A stretch of DNA of 64,000 bases from assembly GCA_029378245.1 (NCBI GenBank), contig JARKIF010000127.1, positions 32,492 to 96,491 of the forward strand, read 5' to 3'. The DNA is from Roridomyces roridus (taxonomy: Eukaryota; Basidiomycota; Agaricomycetes; Agaricales; Mycenaceae). The first letter of the stretch is position 1; every line of letters starts with the position of its first letter. The notes under the pieces are model-generated. The model worked only from the letters and a program-made list of their open reading frames with translations. It made no database searches and was not told the DNA's origin. A program made the translations under genes and the position numbers. This document shows positions 23,690-34,479 of this stretch, one piece after another.

Positions 23690-24205
23690 CATCAAACAAG
23701 TGACATCTTGTAGGCTACCATCGGTTCCGGGAAACTTTCTGGCCGATCTGAGTCTAGTGGAGCCAACATACGGAAGCCGTAGCCTCAAGGGGTCCGATGC
23801 GCGCTGGAGAGCCAGCACGACCGACTTGGTGGGGGCGTCTCGGGGGGAGACGATGGTGGTAGTGAACGGACCAGGAGGCTGGCAGTGTCCGCCTCATGCA
23901 TACGATTTCGATGGTGGGTCCAAGGTGTATTCACCGGTGCCAGTCTCCAGAGCTTGAAGTTGCTTGAAGAGCTCCGGAAGCTTGCGGACTGACGTTTCGG
24001 GGGACGTGCCAGTCTGCCAGAGTTTGAAGAGCTGCGGGCCCGGGACTTGACATTGACGTTGCATAAGTAGTGGCCTCGCCTCGTTTCGACCAAGTTTCAA
24101 CACAGGAAAGTTGTGAGCAAGCCATTGCACCGTGAATTTATGAACGAAAGCGTCTCTGTTGGTGGTCGAGGAGGAAAAGAGCCTTTGTTTTGACCAAATT
24201 GGGAC
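23690..24205. other. Upstream flank of PL14 copy 1, shared with copy 2
   Basis: About 70% similar by eye to 31220-31756. On the minus strand both carry a frame with LRLPYVGSTRLRSARKFP or its counterpart YLGSARLRSARNLP. That may be an old exon, but the frames are broken by stops and indels. I could not identify it. Confidence 0.4.
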
Positions 24206-25349
24206 ATGTCCCTCTCCCATCACCTCTTCCTCGTCTCCTCATTTTCTACCGCATTCACCACCTACTGCTTCAACTTGGGCCCACGTGGTATCGACCCCGC
24301 GGCATGCCCCACACTACACGTACCCGGCGTTGACTCTGTAGCCCTCCGGGACGCAGATGTGGGTGTCCACTACGCCACGCCGGGGACGAGCCACAGGCTC
24401 GTCGTTCCTCCCCCCATATCCTCTAGGGGACTATCATCTCCTGACTTGTCAGAAGTCGACTGGCCCGCGCCTTCCCTCGCATGGGAGGCGTTCTACCCGA
24501 ACGGTAGCATCAACCCCGCCGCTGCGATCCCGGGCGGCTTCGGGTTCTACGTGGCAGGCCCAGCGGCTTTCTCTGAAAAGCTAGCTGCGGGTGCGACACA
24601 TGCGGTACTAAGTTATCGCATGATGCTGCAGGAGGGCTGGGAGTGGGTCAAGGGCGGGAAACTTCCCGGCATATGTGCGTGCGCTATGATGCTTGCTCTA
24701 TCACCTGGCATTGATTTCTTCAGATGGCGGCGAGGGAAACTCGTCGTATGCATGTACAGGCGGGCGTCAAGAAGCCCGCTCCAAGTGCTTTAACGTGCGG
24801 CCCATGTGGAGGTGTCGATGCGTCCATTTTGCTCTCGTCCTTTGAGACTGATCCGTGCAGGCCGAAAGGTCAGGGAGAACTGTACACGTACCTCCCTTTA
24901 ACAGACCGAAATCAGCAGCAACTGTCAGCAGTCCCGCCGTATTCGACGGGCAACGCCCAGTACGGCTTTTCCGTCGGCCGGAATGCCTTTAATTTCGACG
25001 TCGGAAGGTGGATAACTCTGGCTTTTCGAGTCAAGCTGAACGATGTTGGCTCCGAAAATGGTGTGTCTCCTGCGCTCTTCCTGTTTGGCGTTCCCTTGAC
25101 TTTTATCTGCAGGTGAACTGGAGTTGTGGGTAGACGGGGAGTCCGTCATCAGCGTCTCAGGCCTCACGCTGCGCGACTCGGACAAGTCACGAATAAAAGG
25201 CGCGCATTTCCAAACTTTCTTTGGCGGTGAGTATTCGGATCTCTTGTTCTCGACATCGATTGATTTTAGCAGGCCATGAAGTCGACTGGGCTTCGCCGAA
25301 GGACCAGCGCGCGTGGTTTGCTGATTTATCTGGTGCTATTATAGAGTAA
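24206..25349 (+). CDS. PL14-type polysaccharide lyase (copy 1)
   Basis: Same family as 16555-17705. Exons from 24206: exon 1 to 24674, exon 2 from 24724, two further GT-AG introns, the last ending just before GGCCATGAAGTC. The stop is at 25347-25349. The order is MSLSHHLFLVSSFSTAF (a hydrophobic, possibly signal-like start), AACPTLHVPGVDSVAL, PSLAWEAFYPNGSINPA, PGGFGFYVAGPAAFSEKL, HAVLSYRMMLQEGWEWVKG, KLPGIYGGEGNSSYACTGGR, KCFNVRPMWR, GELYTYLPLT, YGFSVGRNAFNFDVGRW, AFRVKLNDVGSENGE, LELWVDGESVISVSG, KGAHFQTFFGG and WASPKDQRAWFADLSGAIIE. From 24248 to 25230 it is identical, introns included, to copy 2. A MITE begins 13 bp after its stop. Confidence 0.82.
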
Positions 25350-25361
25350 CTTATGCGGATA

Positions 25362-25924
25362 CAGTAGAGTCTCTCTTATGGAATACCATCATATGGAATA
25401 ACCGTGGTATGGAATAGGATTTGGGCCGCTCCCGGGTCGGGAACAGCCAAATATTCCACTCACCGTCTTCTGGAATATGGAATAGGCTGCCGGTCCCATT
25501 ATTCCACATCGCGGTCGCCGAAAATGGCAAAATGAGGGTGTTTGAGTGATCTGGAGGTCGAAATCCAGCATTGTTCACTGATAACAATCAACTTTGTCGC
25601 TCTGGTGGCCATTGTCTCTCGCTGATAGCTTGTTTGATCTCAATTCTGTGACCCCATCACATACTGATCCTGCTGATGGCAAGACCGTGGGCCTGTATTG
25701 CAGATGCGCTATGTGCTTGAGTCTGTCTAAACACACACACTCTCTCTCTCAGCATTGAAATGGCACGGGACTGGACAATATTCCGTATTTTGAGAATACC
25801 TTTGAATTTACAAAAAATAAAATAAATAATTCAAAAATAATCCATATATTCCATGTGGAATAACTGTCATATGGAATAGCCTTCGGACCCCTCCCGACAA
25901 TATTCCATATGAGCAACTCTACTG
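25362..25924. mobile_element. Tc1/mariner-type (pogo-like) MITE with TA target duplication
   Basis: 563 bp beginning CAGTAGAGT and ending ACTCTACTG, flanked by TA on each side (25360-25361 and 25925-25926). The paralogous site beside PL14 copy 2 reads GCGGATATAATGG with no insert, which is this locus minus the element and one TA. Subterminal blocks with TATGGAATA repeat in both orientations. There is no transposase. CAGT ends with a TA duplication fit the pogo/Fot branch of Tc1/mariner. Confidence 0.88.
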
Positions 25925-25926
25925 TA

Positions 25927-27214
25927 TAATGGACACGACTTCTACGGTGCATGACGGGTCCGGAACGCGTCGGCCCTGTCGGATTCCTCTCGTTTCTTCG
26001 CGTCAGCCCATAGCTATATAGCTCTTAGCTAAAGATACTTACTTGACCTCTGAGCGAGCGTCATCCATGCATTAGACGCGCCAGCCTCTCCATCTGCCAC
26101 GGTGCCACCCGCGCCAGTCCAAACGCTCAGCTCATCTTCTATCTGACCCCTGTTGTCCTTTCAATACGACTTGTGGCAAGGGTGGCTCGCATTGGCTAGC
26201 ACTTGTTCTGGATAGATCCCGGACGTCTGAGAACCCTGTAGCCTATTTCATCCTCGAATCTCTCCTCGCATCTAGGCGTTTCCGGATCCGGCGTCGAACA
26301 AGAAGCAGAGGTTCCACGTGAGCCATCTCCCTTGCTTTCTGAGGTTCCTAGATTCGATCCTAAATCCGTTTTCAGCTCAGGCTCTACTGGACTACTTGGT
26401 ACACAGGCGACGTAGCCCCGCGGCACAGAACGGATCCGACATTGGCCTCATTCTGCTGTCTCTGAAGTGACGCAAGCCGTTCGCGTTGACTCAGTGATCA
26501 CCGGAGGCGGGCTCGGCCAGTCCCGTCGGCGAATATAGCGGGTTTCCGATCTCGATTTTCATGGCACTGAGGCTCACTCCGTCTGGAGCCCGTACGCACA
26601 AGAATTGTCATTCAGCCTACCACTGTCAAATTCACGTGCGCTCGCTCCGCTCATTCATTCACTTTCAATAAGTACGTCAAATGACTCTCGAGTCTGATGC
26701 TTACTGATATCTGGAGATCTGGAGGTCTGCTCGAGCACCCTGCGACGAATATACCGATGAGCTGTGCGTTTCGCCGTCTACTCTCTCACAAATTGGCGGG
26801 AATTCGAGATAGATACTTATCGGATGTATGTGTTATTCTTTTAGCGCCGCTAATACTCTATGTACGTTCTCACTGTTTCTCCGTTTTTAGGTCGAAGAAC
26901 GCACCGCCTTCGGTTCATCCGTGCTCATCTGCGGCGAAAGTGCATCCATCAGTCAAGCTAGCAGGGACGGATATACTGTACAATTTTACCGCGGTGTACG
27001 ATTGGCTGATCAAGGCGCTTTCGGACAGAACGCACACCATGTAACACCCCACCGAGTAACGCCGTAAGTACAATGATAGACAATTGGCTGGCGTTCGGTG
27101 GTCCAGGGGCAGTGAAATGGAGATTGATGAACTTCGACCAATCACGAGTCGTTCTTGAAAGCTGTGGTTCTTCCCTTGTCCCTTGTTCTTCCCGCTTTAG
27201 TTTCTTGGACCCGA
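25927..27214. other. Intergenic DNA shared by the two duplicated units
   Basis: Matches 32932-34437 with indels. It includes one copy of the block that is tripled in the other unit (26270-26400). Open frames here are short and shift between the two copies, so I do not call a gene. The last few hundred bases hold the H1 promoter. Confidence 0.5.
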
Positions 27215-27222
27215 TATAAAAG
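27215..27222 (+). promoter_or_regulatory. TATA box of one-TM gene H1
   Basis: TATAAAAG, 35 bp before the ATG. Equivalent boxes stand before H2 (34438-34445), H3 (35556-35563), H4 (40663-40670), H5 (43057-43064, minus strand) and, as CATAAAAC, H6 (45897-45904, minus strand). Confidence 0.7.
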
Positions 27223-27256
27223 TGAACCGTCCCCCGTTTCTTTTTCCGCCAGTCAG

Positions 27257-27976
27257 ATGCACGACTTGACTTCTCTACAGAGTTCCCTCCTCTTCGGGTC
27301 CCTGTCCCTGATTCCCAACAACACTCTCCGCTATATCCTACTCGCCCTTTTTGCCCTCCTTATCCTCGGCCACGCCATTCATCTACAGCGCCCGTCGGTT
27401 CGGCTGAACTGCGTCGAGCGCCACGTCGATAAAGCGGAGGCAACCATTTGTCATGCAAAATCCTACTGTTCATCCAAGGATTTTCTGTGCCTCTGCAAAC
27501 AGGGTCTGCGGCTCTTAGAGTGAGTTCTCACTCCGATCTCAATTTGACGTTGGTATTCACCTGGTCCGGAAGGGTCAAACGAACCTTGTCGCGGGTCAAA
27601 TGCTGCATACTTGGGTCGACGGCGGTCTTGACCTGGAAGAAATATCGCATCCTCTCCAAAGATATCGAAACTTGCGCGAAGGACATCGAGAAGATCAGGG
27701 CCGTCGTGGAGGTTCGCGATCCCGCTAGGGGTCATACTCGAGGATATTAATTTGAACACATAGTTGATATTGGAAGTGGAACGCCAGCGTCGATTCACAG
27801 AGGATATTAGCGACACGGAGGCCATGCTTTCTGGTTTCCGGGTCTCCGGTACGTGTGCGTATTCTGCTGCTAAAATGTTCAATTTATGCCGCCTCCCAGC
27901 CACCAGGGCCATCACATATCCGCATCCGCGCCATGTCGGGCAGCAATCCTACGCATCAGCCGGGAACTCGGTCTAA
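27257..27976 (+). CDS. Small one-TM coiled-coil protein, family member H1
   Basis: Unknown function; one of six related genes in this window. Four exons with GT-AG introns. Exon 1 encodes MHDLTSLQSSLLFGSLSLI, PNNTLRYILLALFALLILGHAI (a single membrane helix at about residues 22-45) and a charged segment HLQRPSVRLNCVERHVDKAE. Exon 2 gives VKRTLSRVKCCILGS and TWKKYRILSKDIETCAKDIE, exon 3 gives LILEVERQRRFTEDISDTEA, both likely helical, and exon 4 a variable tail ending SYASAGNSV at TAA 27974-27976. A TATA box lies 35 bp upstream. Six members share SLIPN(N/D)TLRY and the RR(F/L)TE(D/S)I motif, so the protein is under constraint. I know no characterised relative. Confidence 0.75.
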
Positions 27977-28384
27977 AGTCTGGGTCCTTTGGCGTGGGCG
28001 TTCCAACCGGCTTGAATGATTTGCTGTTTATGTCTCACATCCCGAATGCTTTCTTCGCTAGCGCAGTTGTTATTTTCTATTGCCTTGCTCTGCTATATAT
28101 TATGCCGATGTTGACTTTCTTGTTGATTTTACCTGTTCTAAATTCCAATCATTTCCCGCCTGGGGGTCAAATCGGAGTCCGCAACACGAGAACTGCTCGG
28201 CGAATGAGGACGAAAAGGAGAAAGTGCCAACACGCGCGATGGCTGGCGCCAGAAAATCCGTCAAGAACCGAAGATGGTCGGATCAATCGGATTCCCACGG
28301 TTCAATGTTGAGGTTCAACCTTGAACTTTGACGTAATTTTGTATTTCTGCGAGGTGGAAGTGCACTGAGCACTCGCGGTGGTGG

Positions 28385-28590
28385 ACACATTAATGATGTA
28401 CTTACCTGGTTTCGCTCTCATTAAACAGCACATAGATAGATCTGGACTAGCTGGAAGTCGAAGATGATTCCTGGACCAATCAAGGTGATTCCCTGTTTTC
28501 CAGTTACATAGCTCGTGCAAGTTCATTTGAAAAGGCAAATCACAATGTCGGCTGCTTCGAGCGGAGGGATTTACAAGACATATTGTGGTC
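28385..28590 (-). pseudogene. Relic of internal DHA1 transporter exons
   Basis: Aligns with 21510-21690 of gene F, which encodes the helix before the TYAAS segment: shared ATGATGTAC(T)TACCTGG, ATCTGGA..GGTTGAA-like and CCAATCAA(A/G)GTGATTCCCT. Splice signals survive but there is no open gene around them. It lies just downstream of the intact gene G. Confidence 0.55.
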
Positions 28591-28754
28591 AAGTGAATCA
28601 AGAAGGAAAGCCATATGGGATTGATCAAATCATAATTGAATCGTGGGGCAGGTCCGCGGAGATTGAACTCAACTGTCGGGAGTGAAAATCGTCGATAGTA
28701 CATAAGTCTACTTGAAATTTCTATTTCCTTCCAACTGGAGTCAAGACCACGCTC

Positions 28755-30512
28755 CTACTTGACCGCGTGCTTTGCGAACCGACTCTTCATCCTGATCTGT
28801 TTCCCATACCGCCATAATAGAATCGGGCTAACAGAAGGTCAGGACGTTCGAAGGTTGTAGGGATAGGTTCAACTCACGCAGGACACCCAATAGCGATGGC
28901 TACAACAGCAAGGACCGTATTGCCCTTCCCGTACCCCAGCTTGTCGTACATACTCTCTGCAAAAAGCGGGAATGCAAACCCACACAGCGCGCGGAGGCAA
29001 TAGGCCGCTGCGAGGGCGCTGGCGGCGTATGTGGTGAAGGCGTCGATGATGTATCTGGAAAAAAAGCTCAAAATAAATAAGAAAGAGAGCCTGAAAAGAC
29101 GCGACTTCCATTTGGATTGACTGGAAGTTCAGGATGCTACCTGCTCCGATGAATACGATGCCCTAGGACAATGCATTTCAGCTCCAACCTTAGGTCAATG
29201 AATGAATGAACCAACGATATCAGCTACTATCCAGTGCACTTTGGCCTGCACAGCCCATCCGGTTATGAGGAATCCAATCGGTAGGAGTATCGATCCAGGA
29301 ACCATGGACGCTGCATCAACGCGTCTAACCAATCCAAACAAGTGAGTTGAAAATTGGCACGCACGTAATCGAAACTCGGGCTGCCCCACCCCACCGTACC
29401 TCTGCTTGAGCACTCTGTAGATATAATCCATCAAGCGGGCGCCGATCTGCGACGCGCCGGAAACCCCAATTCCCAGAGCGAGGTAATGCAGCCCAGAGGC
29501 GCCCACACTCTGGCCGTACGTGCCCTGGAACATTAATGGCATGGAGGTGAGGAAGACTACGGTAGTAATAAAATTACGGGATTTGCACGAAGAACAGGTC
29601 TTGGGACGCACGGTACTTTTGTGCAATGTACGCACCGCAAATGGGACCAACGACAGGACCAAGAAGAGGGGCCAAAGTATATATGGCGACAGCCTGTCCT
29701 CGTTCTTCAGCGCTCCATATATCTCCCAAGACACCACCTCCGATCTATTAAATCAGCAGTTGAACGAATGAGCAAAGGTGAACAAACCGCCAGAGGCGCA
29801 CTCCCTCCAATCCCAGCCAGGAATCTAAACGCAAGGAGTTCGCCGGTGTTCTGGGCGAACCCGCAAGCTAGATTCCATACCAAGTACCATAGATTGGCGC
29901 CTTGTATTATACGATTCCTCCCCTGGTCGGAGAATGAGTGGATAGCCGAAATGAACTTGAGCAAAGAAGACTTGCGAATATTTCGGATAGAGGGCCGAGA
30001 AACTGGTAATCTGATTAGTTGCCTGCGTTGCCGAACAACGGTCTGCTTACTAGTGGGCCAATGGCTAACACAACAGGGCATTCATCAAGTACCGAAAGAA
30101 TGAGAATACGTCGAGCACGCACCATACGACAAAATGAAAATACTGGTGAACAGGGCGACGACCACCTCATTTGTGACACCAAAATCGTGGGCGACTTGAT
30201 CGCTACCTGGGGCGATCATACTGGAGGAGACTGGGGAGACGAAGGTGAATGCAGAGGCCGTGATCGTCGCCGCCCATTTCTTCCTACGACTCCAGCTGTC
30301 CAAGTCAGCGAGATGCAAAGCCGCCGGATGAAAGGAGAGTCGCACTTTCTGGGATTCAGTGGATCACCAGGGCCTTCCCAATCCACGATGAGATCTTCAG
30401 GCTCCTGGGACTGCCCTGTGAAGGCAGCGTCCTTCTCTGAGTCGAGTGGAGCCTGTGGCACGTTCACGGTCGAGTCTGGCCAGTCCCTGCTGATATTCGC
30501 TTCAGCGGACAT
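28755..30512 (-). CDS. MFS transporter, DHA1 drug/polyamine type (copy G)
   Basis: Third paralog of this transporter. Start at ATG 30512 (MSAEANISRDWPDSTVNVPQ), followed by EDLIVDWEGPGDPLNPRK, KWAATITASAFTFVSPVSSS, MIAPGSDQVAHDFGVTNEVV, FTSIFILSYG, GRNRIIQGANLWYLVWNLA, LLAFRFLAGIGGSAPLA, GGVLGDIWSAEERGQAVA, SMPLMFQGTYGQSVGASGL, ALGIGVSGASQIGARLMD, YRVLKQRYGGVGQPEFRLR, ALAAAYCLRALCGFAFPLFA, MYDKLGYGKGNTVLAVVAI and WRYGKQIRMKSRFAKHAVK, with TAG at 28757-28755. The central part (about 29590-29660) looks shorter than in E: the segment with LTRPFILFYYEPI seems to be missing, so about two helices may be lost. Treat it as possibly non-functional. Confidence 0.68.
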
Positions 30513-30694
30513 GGAGGATAGAAAGAAGGGGTGGCGGGTAACAGTATGAACGTGGCCTTGAAGAAGGCAGCGCACTACCGTAGCACGATGAGCCACACCA
30601 TTCGGGTATAATGGGGAAGAGGAAGGGAAGTTCCGCGGATATGTGTAAAAAGCCGTCCCTACTTCATTTTTGGTGCAGGAAAGCCCGGGGTATG

Positions 30695-30910
30695 TACCTC
30701 GCTACTTGACCGCGTGCTACGCAAACCGACTGAGGATGGGCTGAATCCTAGTCCTTATCTGCTTCCCATATATCATTGGCCTAGCCGGGTCCGCGGCGGT
30801 CAACGGACGTCCAAGAATTCAAAGTGGACTGAGGACTCACAAGACGCCCAATAGTGATGGTTATAACAGCAAGCACCGTGTGCATGCCACGGTGTCCCGT
30901 TCTGATTCCG
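30695..30910 (-). pseudogene. Relic of a DHA1 transporter C-terminus
   Basis: The minus strand keeps VLAVITITIGRL (compare AVLAVVAIAIGCPA) and, after a gap, a broken KQIRxR...RFA/HAVK ending opposite CTACTTGACCGCGTGCT. A short duplicated piece, GGACGTCC(A/G)AGAAT(T/C)CAAAGTGGA, recurs at 31070-31110. It marks the left edge of the second PL14 unit, as the relic at 23480 marks the first. Confidence 0.6.
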
Positions 30911-31756
30911 TTCACGCACGTAGCTGACCTGGAACGGCGTCAAAATTGAGATGGGAGGGAAGGTGGGGTGGAGAAGTCGAGACAAGGATTCGGTGGATGA
31001 GCTTGGGGACAGCTTGGAATCGCACTACTTCGCCTATCGCTAAGTACTAGAATCGGACTAGGCGTTCCACGGACGTCCGAGAATCCAAAGTGGAGTAGTG
31101 AGGACATCCAATTCCGATTTGAGACAGTTCAGCTCGACGGTCAGACCGAGAACTAGGCCATTCAAAAATCTTGGTATGCCTGGAGATTTCAGAGGGAGAG
31201 TAGCACTCTAATCTCTTCTGTGGCGGGAAGGTTCCTCGCCGATCTGAGTCTGGCGGAGCCAAGATACGACTCCGATGGGCGCTGAATAGCCGGGATATTG
31301 AGCGCGACCCACTTGGTGGGGGCAATTCCGAGAGGGGATACCATGATGGTGGTGGAGGAACGAGGAGGCTGGCAGTGTGCCCTGTCTGTCATGCATGCAC
31401 GGCTTTATAGGATGGTGGGTCCAAGGTGTGTTCACCGGACCAATACCATGCATCGAGCACGTGCATCCACGAACGCCAACGGCGAGGCGCGGCGGAACGA
31501 CCAGATGGCGCGAATCGAGCGTTCCATCCGATTGGGGGTGACTTTCGGTAAGTTGAGAGCTTGATCATGAAGAGCGTCGCAAGCGGCAAGCTACTGGGTT
31601 GATTGACGTCGACATTGCATAGTGGCATCGTCTCGTATTTCGACAGTGACAGAGAAAGTTTCGGCAAGACAGCGCGCCGTGGATTGAGAGACGAAAACAT
31701 GTCTCCTGGTTTGCTTGTGGTGGTTGGAGAGAAAGAGTGTCTTTCCAAATTCGGAC

Positions 31757-32907
31757 ATGTCACTCAGCCTCTCCCATCACCTCTTCCCTGTCTCCTCATT
31801 TTCCACCGCATTCACCACCTACTGCTTCAACTTGGGCCCACGTGGTATCGACCCCGCGGCATGCCCCACACTACACGTACCCGGCGTTGACTCTGTAGCC
31901 CTCCGGGACGCAGATGTGGGTGTCCACTACGCCACGCCGGGGACGAGCCACAGGCTCGTCGTTCCTCCCCCCATATCCTCTAGGGGACTATCATCTCCTG
32001 ACTTGTCAGAAGTCGACTGGCCCGCGCCTTCCCTCGCATGGGAGGCGTTCTACCCGAACGGTAGCATCAACCCCGCCGCTGCGATCCCGGGCGGCTTCGG
32101 GTTCTACGTGGCAGGCCCAGCGGCTTTCTCTGAAAAGCTAGCTGCGGGTGCGACACATGCGGTACTAAGTTATCGCATGATGCTGCAGGAGGGCTGGGAG
32201 TGGGTCAAGGGCGGGAAACTTCCCGGCATATGTGCGTGCGCTATGATGCTTGCTCTATCACCTGGCATTGATTTCTTCAGATGGCGGCGAGGGAAACTCG
32301 TCGTATGCATGTACAGGCGGGCGTCAAGAAGCCCGCTCCAAGTGCTTTAACGTGCGGCCCATGTGGAGGTGTCGATGCGTCCATTTTGCTCTCGTCCTTT
32401 GAGACTGATCCGTGCAGGCCGAAAGGTCAGGGAGAACTGTACACGTACCTCCCTTTAACAGACCGAAATCAGCAGCAACTGTCAGCAGTCCCGCCGTATT
32501 CGACGGGCAACGCCCAGTACGGCTTTTCCGTCGGCCGGAATGCCTTTAATTTCGACGTCGGAAGGTGGATAACTCTGGCTTTTCGAGTCAAGCTGAACGA
32601 TGTTGGCTCCGAAAATGGTGTGTCTCCTGCGCTCTTCCTGTTTGGCGTTCCCTTGACTTTTATCTGCAGGTGAACTGGAGTTGTGGGTAGACGGGGAGTC
32701 CGTCATCAGCGTCTCAGGCCTCACGCTGCGCGACTCGGACAAGTCACGAATAAAAGGCGCGCATTTCCAAACTTTCTTTGGCGGTGATTATCCGCATCTT
32801 TTCTTTCTGAACTCAAACTGACTTTGGCAGGCCACGAAGTCGACTGGGCCTCGCCGAAGGACCAGCGCGCGTGGTTTGCTGATTTATCTGGTGCTATTAT
32901 AGAGTAA
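31757..32907 (+). CDS. PL14-type polysaccharide lyase (copy 2)
   Basis: Near twin of the gene at 24206, with the same exon layout and ending (WASPKDQRAWFADLSGAIIE, TAA at 32905). Bases 31805-32787 equal 24248-25230 of copy 1 with no difference that I can see, across three introns. The start region differs (MSLSLSHHLFPVSSFSTAF), as do the fourth intron and a few bases of the last exon. The gene is open throughout. It carries no MITE at its 3' side. Confidence 0.82.
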
Positions 32908-33225
32908 CTTATGCGGATATAATGGATACTGTGCTTTACGGGTCGGAACGCGCCGTCCCTGTCGGATTCCTCTCGTTTCTTCGCGTCAGCCCGTAGCTCT
33001 TGGCTAAAGACACTTACTTGACCTCTGAGCGAGCGTCATCCATGCATCAGACGCGCCGGCCTCTCCATCTGCCACCCGCGCCAGTCCAAACGCTCAGCTC
33101 ATCTTCTGTCTGACTCCTGTTTTCCTTTCTTGTGGGTGGCTCGCATTGGCTAGTACTTGTTCTGGATAGATCCTGGACGTCTGAAAACTCTGTAGCCTAT
33201 TTCATCCTCCAATCTCTCCTCGGAT

Positions 33226-33615
33226 CTAGGCGTTTCCGGGCTAAATATGAAATAAGCCTCGATATCCTCCGGCGTCGAACAAGAAGCAAGTTCCGCGTGA
33301 GCCATCTCCCGTGCTTTCTCAGGCTCCTAGATTCCATCCTAAATCCGTTTTCAATCTAGGCGTTTCCGGGCTAAATATGAAGTAAGCCTCGACATCCTCC
33401 GGCGTCGAACAAGAAGCAAGTGCCGCGTGAGCCATCTCCCTTGCTTTCTCAGGTTCCTAGACTCCATCCTAAATCCGTTTTCAATCTAGGCGTTTCCGGG
33501 CTAAATATGAAGTAAGCCTCGACATCCTCCGGCGTCGAACAAGAAGCAAGTGCCGCGTGAGCCATCTCCCTTGCTTTCTCAGGTTCCTAGACTCCATCCT
33601 AAACCCGTTTTCAGC
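33226..33615 (+). repeat. 130-bp minisatellite, three copies
   Basis: Units at 33226-33355, 33356-33485 and 33486-33615, each starting CTAGGCGTTTCCGGGCTAAA, with a period of exactly 130 bp and a few substitutions. Units 2 and 3 are more alike than unit 1. The first PL14/H unit has one shorter copy near 26270, so the expansion happened after duplication. Confidence 0.9.
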
Positions 33616-34479
33616 CCAGGCTCTACTGGAATACTTGGTATTGACTTGGTACACAGGCGACGTAGCCCCGCGGCACAGAACGGATCCGACATTGGCCTCG
33701 TTCTGCTGTCTCTGAAGTGACGCAAGCCGTTCGCGTGACTCAGTGATCACCGTGGCGGGCTCGGTCAGTCCCGTCGGCGAATATCGCGGGTCTATTCTCG
33801 TGGCATTCCGTCTTGAGCCCGTACGCACAAGAATTGTCATTCAGTCTTCTCCAGCCTACCACTGTCAAATTCACGTGCGCTCGCTCCGCTCATTCATTCA
33901 CCAATGCGTCAAATGACCGGCAAAACTCTCGAGTCTGATGCTTACTGATATCTGGAGATCTGGAGGTCTGCTCGAGCACCCTGTAACGAATATACCGATG
34001 AGCTGTGCGTTCCGCCGTCTACTCTCTCACAAATTGGCGGGAAGTTGCAAGGAAGTTGAGATAGATACTTATCGGATGTTTGTGCCATCCTTTTAGCGCT
34101 GACTCTCTATGTACGTTCTCACTGTTTCTCCGTTTTTAGGTCGAAGAACGCACCGCCTTCGGTTCATCTGCGCTCATCTGGGGCGAATGTGCATCCATCA
34201 GTCAAGCTAGCAGGGACGGATATACTGTACAATTTTACCGCGGTGTACGATTGGCTGATCAAGGCGCTTTCGGACAGAACGCACTCCATGTAACACCCCA
34301 CCGAGTAACGCCGTAAGTACAATGACAGACAGGTTCGGTGGTCCAGGGGCAGTGAAATGGAGATTGATGAACTTCGACCAATCACGAGTCGGCATTGAAA
34401 GCTGTTTGTTCTTCCCGCTTTAGTTTCTTGGACCCGATATAAGAGTGAACCGTCCCCCGTTTCTTTTTCCGCCAGTCAG

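Noticed and set aside
33226..33615. Regularly spaced repeats considered as a CRISPR array
   Set aside because: Units are head-to-tail 130-bp minisatellite copies without spacers, in a eukaryotic genome.
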